Origin: Siderastrea radians
Lineage: Eukaryota; Cnidaria; Anthozoa; Scleractinia; Rhizangiidae
DNA: 64,000 nucleotides
Assembly (NCBI GenBank): GCA_964017195.1
Contig: OZ024900.1
Location: 32,442,641 to 32,506,640 of the forward strand
Direction: 5' to 3'
This document shows, in pieces, positions 53,321 through 63,960 of this stretch. The notes beneath the pieces were generated by a model. It saw only the letters and a list, made by a program, of their open reading frames with translations, was not told the origin of the DNA and did no database searches. A program made the translations under genes and the position numbers. How positions within the stretch are numbered: position 1 is the stretch's first letter; every line of letters starts with the position of its first letter.

Positions 53321-54517
53321 ATGGCTAGTCCTTTAGAAGCTCTCATTTCCCACGCATCACCCAAAATCGACAGCAAAGCGAAAGATCTTCAAGAAATTAG
53401 TTCAAAGATCTGGGAGAAGCCAGAGTTAGGATACGAAGAACATTTCGCCCACGGCATTTTGAGCGACTATTTCTTGCAGCAGGGATTTGAAGTAACGAAG
53501 CACTACTCTTTGCCGACAGCCTTCAGAGCGGAGTTTGGTAGAGAAAACAATGGTCCTACTGTTGCTGTGCTCTGTGAATACGACGCATTGCCCGGTGTAG
53601 GCCACGGATGTGGTCACAACTTGATCGCCATTGCTGGTGTTGCTGTGGCACTGGGGATAAAGGCCGCCATTGAGGGAGGGCTCAAGGCTAGGGTGGTTGC
53701 TATGGGAACTCCTGCTGAGGAGGGAGGGGGCGGTAAAATTCAGATGATCAACAGCGGTTGCTTTAAAGATGTGGATTTCTGTGTGATGCTTCATCCTGCC
53801 CCCTTTAATGCAGCATTTTATGTAAGCCAAGCCCTTGAAAAGGTTGAAGTTACATTCAAGGGGCATGCAGCTCATGCTGCGGCATTCCCATGGGAGGGTC
53901 GCAATGCTCTTGATGCAGCCGTCATGGCATACAGCTCCATAAGCATGCTTAGACAACATATGAAACCCACCTGGCGAGTCCATGGAATCATCAGTGATGG
54001 CGGAGTTAAGCCAAACATAATTCCTGAGCAGTCAAAGCTGGAATTTTGGGTACGAACTGTCAAGAACAATGAGTGTGCTGTTCTCAAGTCCAAGGTACAC
54101 ACCTGCTTTGAAGCAGCAGCTGAAGCTACAGGATGTATAGTAGACATTCAGTGGGATCCAATTGCTCATGCAGGCATGCTTTCCAATACCAAACTGGCAC
54201 TATTGTATCAGAAGTACTCTGAACAAATGGGTGTGGCCTTCCCATCACGAGCAGAGCAGGAGAGTATTGTGGATGGGTCCACTGACATGGGAAATGTATC
54301 AATGGTGGTTCCAGGGCTACACCCACTGTACTGTATCGACAGGTCGGTACCGTATCACTCACATGCCTTCAGAGAAGCTTCAGGTACACAGCATGCTCAT
54401 GACCAGTCCATTGTGGCAGCAAAAGCTCTGTGCTTTGCTGCTATTGAGGTGCTCAGTGAGTCTTCTTTGCTGGCTCAAGTGAAAGAAGAATTTTCACAAG
54501 CTGTTCAAGATGCATAG
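53321..54517 (+). CDS. PM20D2: PM20D2-like M20 family metallopeptidase (dipeptidase), intronless
   Basis: A single open frame of 398 aa (human PM20D2 is about 436). Metal/catalytic features of the M20A/amidohydrolase fold are present: CEYDALPGVGHGCGHN (metal-binding HGCGH), GTPAEEGGGGK (catalytic Glu pair), MLHPAP, and the distal SHAFREAS histidine. A dimerisation segment FKGHAAHAAAFPWEGRNALD lies in the middle. PM20D2 is known to hydrolyse beta-alanyl-lysine and related dipeptides, proofreading carnosine-type synthesis; it is probably cytosolic. AATAAA at 54645-54650 is a plausible poly(A) signal. The human gene has introns, so the intronless state suggests intron loss or a retrocopy. It shares a promoter with the MANSC1-like gene. 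Confidence 0.9.
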   Translation: MASPLEALISHASPKIDSKAKDLQEISSKIWEKPELGYEEHFAHGILSDYFLQQGFEVTKHYSLPTAFRAEFGRENNGPTVAVLCEYDALPGVGHGCGHNLIAIAGVAVALGIKAAIEGGLKARVVAMGTPAEEGGGGKIQMINSGCFKDVDFCVMLHPAPFNAAFYVSQALEKVEVTFKGHAAHAAAFPWEGRNALDAAVMAYSSISMLRQHMKPTWRVHGIISDGGVKPNIIPEQSKLEFWVRTVKNNECAVLKSKVHTCFEAAAEATGCIVDIQWDPIAHAGMLSNTKLALLYQKYSEQMGVAFPSRAEQESIVDGSTDMGNVSMVVPGLHPLYCIDRSVPYHSHAFREASGTQHAHDQSIVAAKALCFAAIEVLSESSLLAQVKEEFSQAVQDA

Positions 54518-54644
54518 ACTTTCATGACATTCATTTTGTCACCAATGTCATTGTTTCCAAGTTTTTCGCTTTTATCAATATTATTTTGGTATATAGAGGA
54601 TACTACATGACGGCGCGAAGATATGAATTTTATTTTCGAGTATA

Positions 54645-54650
54645 AATAAA
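54645..54650 (+). terminator. Candidate poly(A) signal of PM20D2-like
   Basis: AATAAA 128 bp after the stop, inside a short hairpin (54616-54662, GAAGATATGAATTTTATTTT and its complement). Confidence 0.5.
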
Positions 54651-54687
54651 ATTCATATCTTCAAGCCGCCATGTAATTTTCTTTTTA

Positions 54688-54855
54688 TTATATAGACAAG
54701 AGTGTTTTTGCAAAAAGACAGTGTAAAAGAGGGAAATGGCGTCAGCGATATCCTCACTAGTGAGGATATGGAAAATATGCCACTCAAGTCCCGGATGTAG
54801 TTTCGTATGAACTTTGTGAGTGGTATATTTTCCACTAAAACACTTGTCTATATAA
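54688..54855. mobile_element. Short TIR element downstream of PM20D2
   Basis: Ends TTATATAGACAAGAGTGTTTT-like and AAAACACTTGTCTATATAA are inverted. The centre has the palindrome CCTCACTAGTGAGG. No coding capacity. Confidence 0.65.
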
Positions 54856-54989
54856 TAGAATCGTATATTATATTTAAGGAGGGAAAAATGTAATGAACAC
54901 CAGAAAACAAAGTTAGCAGTGTTTTGGGTTTATCTGAAATTTATGCTACATTGTGGCAACTCAAATGAAAGCTATTGAGAAGTACTCCC

Positions 54990-55277
54990 CTTTAAGGGCC
55001 AATTTAGACTGTTGTATGTGACGTACTCACTTCATGTCTGCAACACGAATCATGTCGTCTTAATCAGGCATACAACATCCTCACGACAGTTGCACACAAC
55101 ATGAAAAATACTGTGGGATTTTCAAACATGTTTTAAAACCTTACAACAGTTGTAGCCACAATCAAAATGTGAGAAAGATGAGTTGTTTATGATCTTTGCC
55201 TGACAATAGTAGCGCGCGCTACAAAAGTCGCATACGACAGTCGCAAGCAAAAATCGTACCGTCTAAATCAGCCCTAA
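54990..55277. mobile_element. MITE with 'GGGCCAATTTAGAC' ends
   Basis: Left end AGGGCCAATTTAGACTGT and right end ACCGTCTAAATCAGCCCT form imperfect inverted repeats; the interior has GTATGTGACG and GTCGCATACGAC. It is preceded by a relic of the ~105-bp minisatellite unit (54955-54990). Confidence 0.6.
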
Positions 55278-55518
55278 GGTAATGATAATTTTCTAGAAGT
55301 TTTCACTGTTTTGAGCTTAGAATTAAAAAGGTTACACAAACTGTACACTTAGGAAAGTCAAGTGAGAAGAAACATCTTTAATAAACACTTTTTGGGGGTA
55401 TAAAAATTAATATCACAAATGATATTTAACCTTTCACTACCCAAACTATCAAAGCATTACACATTTAACAAATCTATTCTGAATTTAAATATTAAATAAC
55501 AAAGTGAACCTATCTTAA

Positions 55519-56122
55519 GGTTACTCTGGACCTTCGCAGGTGTCCTCGGGGAAAAAATCCGTATGTGCACCATTTTGAAGGAAAGCATGGCAAACTATAT
55601 ATCGTTGGAAAGCTTAATAAATGTAGATTTCGGGAAAAAAAAATTGCTGGTTTCTTCAATTCCGCAAAAGAAAATCAGCAACAACCACGAAAATGACCAT
55701 GTGCCATTCAATTGAATTAATAGGGTATCAAATCCAAGTGCATTGGCAAAATAACTGCACAGTGTTAATCACAAAGGATCAATCATCAAAAGTGTGTCGG
55801 CATTTTTCGATATTCTGAATTTTTCGATATTCCGAATTTCACAACATCTAAGGAATGTTCAGGCCAAATTTCACAGAAATCTGCCGAATTTTGGTACCCT
55901 AATAATTCATTTGTTTGAAAGACGCATGGCCATTTTCGTGGTCATTTTTGCAATTTTCTTTTGTGGAATTAAAAAAACTGGCAATTCATATTTTTTTCCA
56001 AAATCTACATTTATTAAGCTTTCCAACGGTATATAGTTTGCCTTGATTTCCTTTAAAATGGTGTGTATACGAATTTTTTGCCAGAGGACACGGGAGGACA
56101 CCCGTGAAGGTCCGGAGTAACC
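55519..56122. mobile_element. MITE-D copy 1 (TTAA target)
   Basis: Ends GGTTACTCTGGACCTTCGCA and GTGAAGGTCCGGAGTAACC. Long imperfect inverted arms (GACCATGTGCC / GGCCATTTTCGTGGTC). The left flank is TTAA (55515-55518); the right TTAA is split by the element at 56126. Confidence 0.75.
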
Positions 56123-56125
56123 TTA

Positions 56126-56734
56126 TAGTCAAAATACTCAGCGCGTTCCGCTCATCATTTAGGAATGATTTTCATTATTCGGGAACGGATTGCATTATTG
56201 GAATCAAAATTCCATTTTCAAATTGAAGATTGAAATCTTCCAACGGTAGACTCATTCGAAATAATGAATGTTGATTGGGTTGTTACTTACATAAACCAAA
56301 AGTTCACACGCGAATTATGAAACTGTTGGCGGCTGTTGGTTTCAATCGGTTTGACATTACAGGGAATTTTTCTCAATTTTCAGGAACATTTATTGGGCAT
56401 TTACGGTAGACTTGTTTTTAAGAAATTATTCTTCATGGTTTTACAGCAACAGACTGCTTCTTCACTTTTAAAAGTATTTAATTTGCGACTAATATTTTGT
56501 TGAGCGAACACAAGTCAGACAGGTCAAGCCGCCAACAGTCTGCTACTTACACGTGAACATTCGCCTCATGTCAATAATAAACTAATCAGCATTCCTTACT
56601 TGGAACAAGGCTACCATTGTAACATTACAATATTCAATTTGAAAGTGGAATTTTGATTCCAGTAATGCAATCCGTTCCCGATTAATGAAAGTCATTCCCA
56701 AGTAATAAGCGGAACGTGCTGAGTATTTTGACTA
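56126..56734. mobile_element. TA-target palindromic element (MITE-E)
   Basis: Ends TAGTCAAAATACTCAGCGCG and (right) GTGCTGAGTATTTTGACTA, flanked by TA at 56124-56125 and 56735-56736. Arms include GGAACGGATTGCATTATTGG and its near complement. Removing it restores CCTTAAGG, the right TTAA duplication of MITE-D copy 1. Confidence 0.78.
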
Positions 56735-56736
56735 TA

Positions 56737-57301
56737 AGGAAAATTTCTTGTTGGCCACCTGTCTTGTATTTTCCTGGTCGCTAACAAGAAGTTCTTCCAT
56801 ATGATTGTCTCAACATTCTTTTACACATTAGTAAGGATACACGAAAATTTGGATTTATTAACTCTGTTGATAAGGAAAATTGGCCACTGTAAAGACCGCT
56901 GATATTTTTGAGTGTTAGCCATTGGTCAGAGAGAAGGGCTAATGCTTGAAACTCCCTCATGGTGGCCAATTTACTTTATTAACTCAGTTTCACTTTCTTT
57001 TTCTCACAAAAAAGCAAAGTTTAAGTGTTGTTTGAGATTTATCTTATAATCATTTATAATGACTACCGGTATAGGTTTTGTTTTAATAGCAATAAAATTA
57101 AAGCAAACAGTGAAATACAAATTAAGTGTCTAAAGTTATCTGAGTGCTGTCAAGGTAGACCTTCAAGCATTTCTAATAATATTTCCTTCAATTCCACTCA
57201 AACGTACCACACTGTCAAAGTGATGTAGGGGGCCCTCTCTTTGTGCCAGTGATGTTTTCTTCTTGCTAACTAAGCCAGTGCCTAGTGACTGTCTAAAAAC
57301 A
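56737..57301. other. Intergenic region before the KMO 3' end
   Basis: No gene is recognised. A relic of the fold-back repeat seen at 20757 lies at about 56875-56985 (AAAATTGGCCACTGTAAAGA … TGGTGGCCAATTTACTTTAT). Confidence 0.5.
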
Positions 57302-57307
57302 TTTATT
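57302..57307 (-). terminator. Candidate poly(A) signal of KMO
   Basis: AATAAA on the minus strand about 100 bp beyond the KMO stop codon at 57409. Confidence 0.55.
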
Positions 57308-57408
57308 AGTATTGAGCACTGGAATAATTAAAATTCTGCACCTCACATTAAATCAGTGAAAACTGGTGGTAAAAACATTGTTGGAGTAGATTATAATACA
57401 AAAACTCC

Positions 57409-60324
57409 TCAAAAAAGTTTCAAGTCTTTCTTCAATATTCTGAGGACAGCAAGGACCCCTCCTATTCCAGCTATTAATGCAGTTGTTATGGCTGTTCTCT
57501 TTACAACCTGAAACACAAAAAATTATAAATTATTTTAGAAAGGAAGGGTTTTAAAGTCTGGAATGTTGGAATATTGTCTGGATCATGAGCTGACAACGAA
57601 CATGTCTGCTTTGCACTGTACTATAGAACAACATGGGATGCAAGCATAATTATACATGGTTCTGTTCATTAATTTCTGGCCTTTGCTATCAGTCCATTTT
57701 TCATTTTTTTTTACCCATCAAATTTATGGCAGGTGAAATTAGTGACACTAAGGTCAGATGACACATCAGCAACCATGTCCCCTATTCTTTTCAAACAGTC
57801 TTGCAAGTGATGAAAATGAAATTTCTCTTTTAATTATTAGTACTTGTTCAAACACTCGTGATGAGAATAAACAAAGTGATCACCAAGGATAAGAAGTCTT
57901 GATATTTAGGCAAATTCTCCTTATTAGTTCCATAAGAAATGTATGGAGAACAGTAAGGAGAATGTGCATTTTTATATCGGGGCTTAAAGGGTTTAAAAAC
58001 GACTTCGCACTGTGAACTGTGTTCTGACGATGACAGCTGACACTGCAGAAACATGTCAAGATTAAAGAATGTCATTTTATATCTCAAACTTTTTTCAAAC
58101 AGCAATGTCCTCTACAACTTCTGTAATCAGGTGAAGGAGGCAAGGACATTGTGTTAACATGACAAATTAATGACATCAGCTTGTGTATGCACTACCAACT
58201 GAGCTATTGAACTGTTGTTACCTTCACATGTTAACCCTTTAACTCCCAATAATGATCAGCGTCAAATTTCTCCTCATCATTCCAGTGTGTTATAACAGAT
58301 ACAGGTCTCGAGAATTAAGAATATGATCGCCAAAGAAGAATTGTCTTGACGTTTAAACAAGTTCTCCCACTTAGTACTCAATGAAATGTATGAAGACCAG
58401 TAAGGAGAATTTGTATAATAATGCCAGGGCTTAAGGTTACTCCGAACCTGAATGGGTGATTTCCTGGAAAAAATTTGCATGCGTGCCATTTTAAAGGCAA
58501 ACGAGGTAAACTGTATATCTTTGGAAAGGTTAATGAGTGTAGATTTCGGAAAAAAATATGAATTGTCGGTTTTTTCAATTTCGCAAAAGAAAATCGTAAA
58601 CAACTGCGAAAATGACCATGTGTCATTCAATTGAATTAATAAGGTATCAAATCCAAGCGCATTGGCAAAATAACTGTAATGTTAATCACAAAGGATCAAT
58701 CATCAAAAGTGTGTCAGCATTTTTCGATATTCTGACTGGTTGTTTTTTGATTAATCTGCCATGAGTGAAATATTATGAATTTCAAGGATCCCCGACACAC
58801 TTTGGTTTCACAACATCTAAGAAATGTTCAGGCTAAATTTCAGAGAAATCTGCCGAATTTTGATACCCTATTAATTCATTTATCTGACTAAATGATGCAT
58901 GGTCATTTTCGCGGTCATTTTTGCAATTTTCCTTTGTGGATTAAAAGAACCCAGCAATTCATTTTTTTTTCCGAAATCTGCATTCATTAACCTTTCCAAT
59001 GATATATAGTTTGCCGTGTTTTCCTTTTAAATGGTGCGCATTCTAATTTTTTCCAGAAGGACACGGGAGGACACCCACGAAGGTCCGGAGTAACCTTAAA
59101 GGGTTAACTGATAACAACTTTATGAGGCTACGTGGTTCATCTCACTAACCTTATCCTGCCAGTGTGACCTTTCTATCACTGTGTGGTAGGGTATCTGAGA
59201 AAATGACACCTGTGAACACGACCATCATAACCAGTGAGTACCCGATGCATGTATAATATCCCACAAACCTCCTCTTTTAGCCAGTCATTAATTCACTATA
59301 GCCCTTTTCTAAGTTGACTTTTCTTATTTGCTTTACAATGTTTTTGATCATGGATGTGAGGCAATTTCAGGCAATCTTGCAGTTTCTGCCTGAAATTGCC
59401 TCACATTCACATTCAAATACATTGTAATGCAAATGAGAAAAGTTAACTGTGAAAAGGGCTATTGGGTGAATGCTTAACATTTGTTGGGTCTAAAAGCAAC
59501 AGCAACTGCAAGGACATGCACACAAAGGCAGAGAACAGCAGAAATGCCCAAAAAAATTTAACCATTGATCATTCTTGGGAATTTTAAGGATAAAACTCAA
59601 GGCAAAGTCATGTTAATGCAAAACCAGGAGACATGGTTATAGTCCTCCATGCCCCTCCTCACTTAAGCAAACCCACCCCACTCTAGCTAGTGCTTACTTA
59701 CCATGGAGTATAGAGGGATGAATGTCTCGGGCATAACCCAGTGAAGAAAGTTGAACAATTTCTTTTTTATAAGGAAAGCCGGTGAAGTTACCAAGGATCT
59801 CATCTGTAAAAAGAAAGGCTGAATGTATATTAAAGGGCAGACCAGGGATTTTCTATGGAGGGGGGTGGGTGGGTGGGGGTATAGATGGCAACTTGTTCTT
59901 GGTATCTACCGGTAGTTATAAAAGCCAATGGCCAACAAATGATATGCAATAGCTCAGATTTAACAAATTGTAACAATTTACCAATAAGATTTCCTAGTAA
60001 ACTTCATCTATTTGTTCTGTACTAATTTCTCTTTTCTAAGCCTGAGATAACAACCAATGTTTCAGGAGGTCGCCACTTGAGCCTCGCAAAACAACGTCTG
60101 AGTAATGAGCGCAGAAATTCCATACTGATGATGTGTCTCTACCCAGGTCTTGGTAGTGCTTCTGATTGACTGGAATTTCCTTTCAACAAATCAGTTCCTT
60201 AGCACTACTAAGATCCGGGTATTGCACATCATCAGTTTGGAATTTCTGCGCTCGTTACTCAGACGTCATTTTGCGAGGCTCAAGTGGCGACCTCCTGAAA
60301 CGTCGGCTGTTTTCTCAGGCTACT

Positions 60325-60371
<47 letters not shown>

Positions 60372-63300
60372 AGCTTGGGTGCATTTTACAATCAAAAAGC
60401 AAAGTACAGGTTTAAAGGCAGTGGAAGGGAAGCTGAACCCCTGAAACTTCGCCCTAGACCTGCCATTGCATTATGCTTTATAACTGTTTATAGCACAGTA
60501 GTAAAACCCTAAAGTGCAGGAGTCTGAGCTGCCCTTTTGCTGTATCTTTCTGACATAATTACTACCACAAAGCGCAGTATTAAAAATTACTTAATATTAT
60601 AATAATACATATAAGTTGTGTACCTCAATGTAGTTGTACATGGCCAAATCACAGATAGCTTCAGCATCCTTGTTTCTTATTCTGGAGTACTCTGCCATAG
60701 CTATTCCTGCAGTAATTCGAGATTTGTGTTATAAAATGTTCAAAGGAATGAACATGTGATGATTCTTCTGATCAAGTTTACCTTATACCATAATTCATGC
60801 TCCTGACACCAGGTGCATGCCTTATCATGTTAAGACCATGAGTTTGAAATATACACCCAAATCTTGGGACATAAATTTTCATAAATTATTTGTTCCTTGT
60901 GCACTGTGTAGTTCCAGAAAAAAAATCCACACCCACCCCATGAGAGGTCATTGGAAACTCCTAGGGGGAGGGGGGTCTCAAAGGCCAAAATTTTAGAAGC
61001 AAATTATGAAGCTAAACTGGAATTTCTTGGGGGGAGGGGGGTGCAAAACAAAAACCTTCCATGGGGAGAGTATAAATATTTTCTGAATCTACACATTATT
61101 GAGTTATTAGGGCTTTTAAATAACAACTGAGAAATGTACAAAGCACTCAGCTTTATCTCGTACTTTTCCAGTAACTTCTCTTGTGCTCTTAATAATTCCT
61201 GCATGTTTAAAATGTTACTCAACAATGCATGGAACAAATTTCCCTAATAATGCGGCAACAGTTAATAATAAAAATATCCAGTTGCCACCCTCATAACAGG
61301 GAATATTAAACCAGGCTCAATTGCAATCCAGTGGTTGAATGTGTTTTAGAAATTTATGGGTGGAGTTTGTGTAATTCTGTTTATTTCTTTCAGCACTAAA
61401 TGAACTGTTCATAATGTAACAAGTTGCCAGGTCATTCGAGAACCAAGAGAAATGCCTCTAACAAGGAGGCAATTGTACAAAGGAGGTGTCTCTATAGTGG
61501 ATAGTTTGACTGTGATAAAATATATTGAATTCTGGCATCAGTGAAATAACATCATAATATCAACAAGCTTACAATAATTTATTACTGATCAAATAGTGAC
61601 AACAATTCACTAACCAAAGTCATTGTTGTGTTTTTCTAGTAGTCCATCAAGAACCAGACAGTCCTCAAATGCCTATGGAGAAACAGAATCTCCTCAGTTT
61701 TGTTGCTATTTGTGATCCATTTTTCACTGTCTCGAGTCTTCAGTTGCAGCGAAATTGTGCTGCTATGAATTGTTTGCACAAATGAATGAATTAAACAATG
61801 AATTAATTTATGTCTTATTATATATTACTATTTAATTATTTAATTTAATCTTAAATATTAATTAATCTTTAATATCTTAATAATTATTATTCCATGTCTT
61901 CAGGTACTTACACAGTTTGTTCCTTGGCCATAGAAAGGAACCATAGCATGAGCAGCATCACCGATGAGGAGAACTTTATCCAGAATGTGATACGGCTTAC
62001 ACTATAATGACAAGATACTCATCATTAGATAGAGCAGTAAATTTCAAATTCAATTCTTTAATACATGCAAATTCATGCCAACATGTTTCTGTAAATTTAC
62101 ATAAATTATATCATTCCAAATCTATGAAGAGATCAGACTTCACAATCACAGTGGTTTAGCTAGTAGTTTTTGTGCAATCATGTGGTAATTAAGTAAATCT
62201 AAGCAACTTTTTCAAATCATATCTTAATTGAATTTCACCCCTTGTCATTGTTTCATTTATTAGCTTTATTTCTCTGGTAAGATCACTTGCATTACCTTAA
62301 CAGACACCATGGGGCCAGTTGGGTTTTGAAGGAACTCCTCCACCAGTTTTTCTCTGTCAATTGGAGAAAATAAATTTATGCATTAAAGTATTTAACCAAG
62401 AAAATAAGCTCTCTAGTCAAGTTGCAAATTACTGTCAGTAAAGCCTTCCTGACCCTAGGGGTCCACAACTAAAGTTACAAGGACAAACCAGCCCCCCTCC
62501 TCTCTAATTGCTGTTGGATGGGATGCCAGTTCAGTTAACAGTCAGGTTCCTCAATATGGTTTCAGTTGTAGTACTAAAATAAAGGTAGTTAACCCTTGTA
62601 TCACTAAATGTGTAGTTCCAAAAAATATCCATACTCCCCACAAGAAAGATTTTTGTTTTGCACCCCTCCCCCCCCCAAGAAACTCCAGTTTAACTTCATA
62701 CTTTGCTTCTAAAATTTGGCTTTTCAGATCCTTACAATCCAGCCATGAGACCCAGGCCAAGAGGCATCCATCACATTGACAAGTCAGTGTGGAAACCAAA
62801 ATTTTGGGAGGGAGGGTAGGTTTAAGAAGCTGAGACCAGAAGTGCTCAAGAAATGCAAGTTGGCCAGAAAATCCTCTTTACTCAGAGAGCATGTTGTTGT
62901 GGCAAAACATTAGGTGCACGACACCTGTGCAAACAATTTTACTGTTCAATGGAAGGGCACATGAAGCTTTCTGTTAAATGCCAACTAGTATCAATAATGT
63001 TAATTTAATTCTGTGATTACAGACTGAAGTGCACAACACCTGTGCAAACAATCTTACCATTGAATGAAAGGGCACATGAAGTTTTCTGTTCACTTGTCAA
63101 CTAGTATCAATAATGCTAAAAATAATATTGAACTCTGTGATTGCAGACTGAAGTGGTAAGGAGGAGGGATTGGTTTCTCAAGCTCGAGCTAAGGAAGGAG
63201 ACAAATGCATGGTGTGAAACTGTAAGTGGCTGTTAGTGCATTTTCGGAACGCTGCACAGTAAAGTCCATCAGTTTTTAAAATTTTCTGATTGTTTACTGG

Positions 63301-63444
63301 TACTCTTTTAAAAAGCTGTGTATAAAGCAAGTCTCTGCAATAACAATTGATGATGCAAACATCACAATTATACTGAAAAACTTACTCTCCCATAAGGGCC
63401 AGAAAATCAGGGAATTCTCTTTGAAAAAAGTCCAACACATCCTC
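57409..63444 (-). CDS. KMO: Kynurenine 3-monooxygenase, C-terminal half (5' partial)
   Basis: Eight in-phase exons in coding order: 63444-63386, 62353-62296, 62001-61912, 61672-61615, 60706-60624, 59803-59702, 59194-59150, 57507-57409. KMO uses FAD, NADPH and O2 to hydroxylate L-kynurenine on the outer mitochondrial membrane. Visible motifs: [30 protein letters not shown], the flavin-binding [68 protein letters not shown] and HWQDK. All are colinear with vertebrate KMO. The last exon gives a hydrophobic helix ([18 protein letters not shown]) ending KKDLKLF, fitting the C-terminal membrane anchor. The N-terminal Rossmann GxGxxG exons lie beyond position 64000. No frameshift was seen. Confidence 0.94.
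57846..58000. mobile_element. MITE-B copy, partial, KMO last intron
   Basis: GTGATGAGAATAAACAAAGT, GATCACCAAGGATAAGAAGT and the end GGGGCTTAAAGGGTTTAAA match the MITE-B family in reverse orientation relative to 18061. Confidence 0.6.
58231..59106. mobile_element. MITE-B copy interrupted by MITE-D
   Basis: Begins TTAACCCTTTAACTCCC at 58231, runs to GGGCTTAA (58427-58434), then resumes as TTAAAGGGTTAA at 59096. Joining the two restores the family end GGGCTTAAAGGGTTAA. Confidence 0.78.
58435..59095. mobile_element. MITE-D copy 2 (661 bp) inside MITE-B
   Basis: Ends GGTTACTCCGAACCTGAATG and GAAGGTCCGGAGTAACC, flanked by TTAA at 58431-58434 and 59096-59099. Interior colinear with copy 1 at 55519 (GATTTCGG…AAAAAA, CAAAAGTGTGTC). 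TTAA duplication indicates a piggyBac-type mechanism. Confidence 0.82.
59298..59462. mobile_element. 165-bp fold-back MITE in a KMO intron
   Basis: ATAGCCCTTTTCTAAGTTGA on the left and TTAACTGTGAAAAGGGCTAT on the right. Arms cover nearly the whole element, with CAGGCAATCTTGCAGTTTCTGCCTG-like centre pairing. Confidence 0.8.
60040..60320. mobile_element. ~281-bp fold-back element in a KMO intron
   Basis: Arms of about 120 bp: GCCTGAGATAACAACCAATG on the left pairs with the right end CGGCTGTTTTCTCAGGC, and both carry GAGGTCGCCACTTGAGCCTC with its complement. The right arm contains CTCCTGAAACGTC. Confidence 0.8.
60328..60369 (+). repeat. (TC)n microsatellite
   Basis: About 20 TC units immediately beside the fold-back element, producing an artefactual Ser/Leu-rich ORF. 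Confidence 0.95.
60905..61095. mobile_element. MITE-A copy 4, KMO intron
   Basis: TGTGTAGTTCCAGAAAAAAA, GGTCATTGGAAACTCC, GGTCTCAAAGGCCAAAATTT and TATTTTCTGAATCTACACAT: the reverse-oriented family consensus. Confidence 0.65.
62608..62730. mobile_element. MITE-A copy 5, truncated
   Basis: TGTGTAGTTCCAAAAAATAT, then CAGTTTAACTTCATACTTTG and TTTGGCTTTTCAGATCC. The second end is replaced by unrelated sequence. Confidence 0.6.
62731..63385. other. KMO intron with a short direct repeat
   Basis: 'GCACAACACCTGTGCAAACAAT…GGGCACATGAAG' occurs twice about 100 bp apart (about 62917-63000 and 63030-63115), a local tandem duplication. Nothing else is recognised. Confidence 0.6.
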
Positions 63445-63569
63445 CTACAGTAGAAAGATACATTAAACTGTCAATCGTGCAACTTGTGTGACAATGTCAA
63501 TTTTCATTCCAGAAAATTAAAAGATATCTATCTAATGAAATAAAGTACGTGAAATGTAAATGAAATACA

Positions 63570-63960
63570 AATCACAAATGACCAGCTTCCAGTTGGCTTC
63601 ATAGCTCAGTTGAGCACTTCAACAGTATCACAGGACCATGGGTTTCGAATCCCATTAATAAGCCTGAATGTTTTTCAGGTTCTTGATAACACCACTGCAA
63701 TGGGTGTCATTTTTGTTTTGTTTCATCTACAGGTCAAATGTTAAAATTCACTTATTTGTCACCTACAGGTCTATTAAATAGGAAGTCACAAATGACCAGC
63801 TCCCAGGTGGCTTGATAGGTGACAGTTGGTTAGAGTGCTGTACCCGTACCCCGTATCACAGATTCAAGTGTTGAGTAATCCCACTCAAGCCTGAATTTTT
63901 CTTTCAGGTTCTTCTTTTGCAACTGCTTACATGCAAGTTGATACCATCATTGTGATGACT
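63570..63960 (+). mobile_element. Two tandem tRNA-derived SINE copies
   Basis: Copy 1 (about 63575-63710) and copy 2 (about 63785-63950) each begin CACAAATGACCAGCT, followed by TGGCTTGATAG-like A-box sequence. The B box GGTTTCGAATCCCATT is recognisable in copy 1 and degraded in copy 2. Both end in AAGCCTGAAT…TTTCAGGTTCTT. Same family as the SINEs at 16352 and 16614. Confidence 0.7.

Noticed and set aside
53426..53983. 185-codon open frame on the minus strand opposite PM20D2
   Set aside because: It is the antisense shadow of a well-supported M20 peptidase gene and has no family resemblance.
60150..60512. 120-codon plus-strand frame with a Ser/Leu run
   Set aside because: Arises from the fold-back element and (TC)n tract.
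63595..63665. tRNA gene near the right edge
   Set aside because: A box is degenerate and the sequence belongs to the same SINE family; a stable cloverleaf is not formed.
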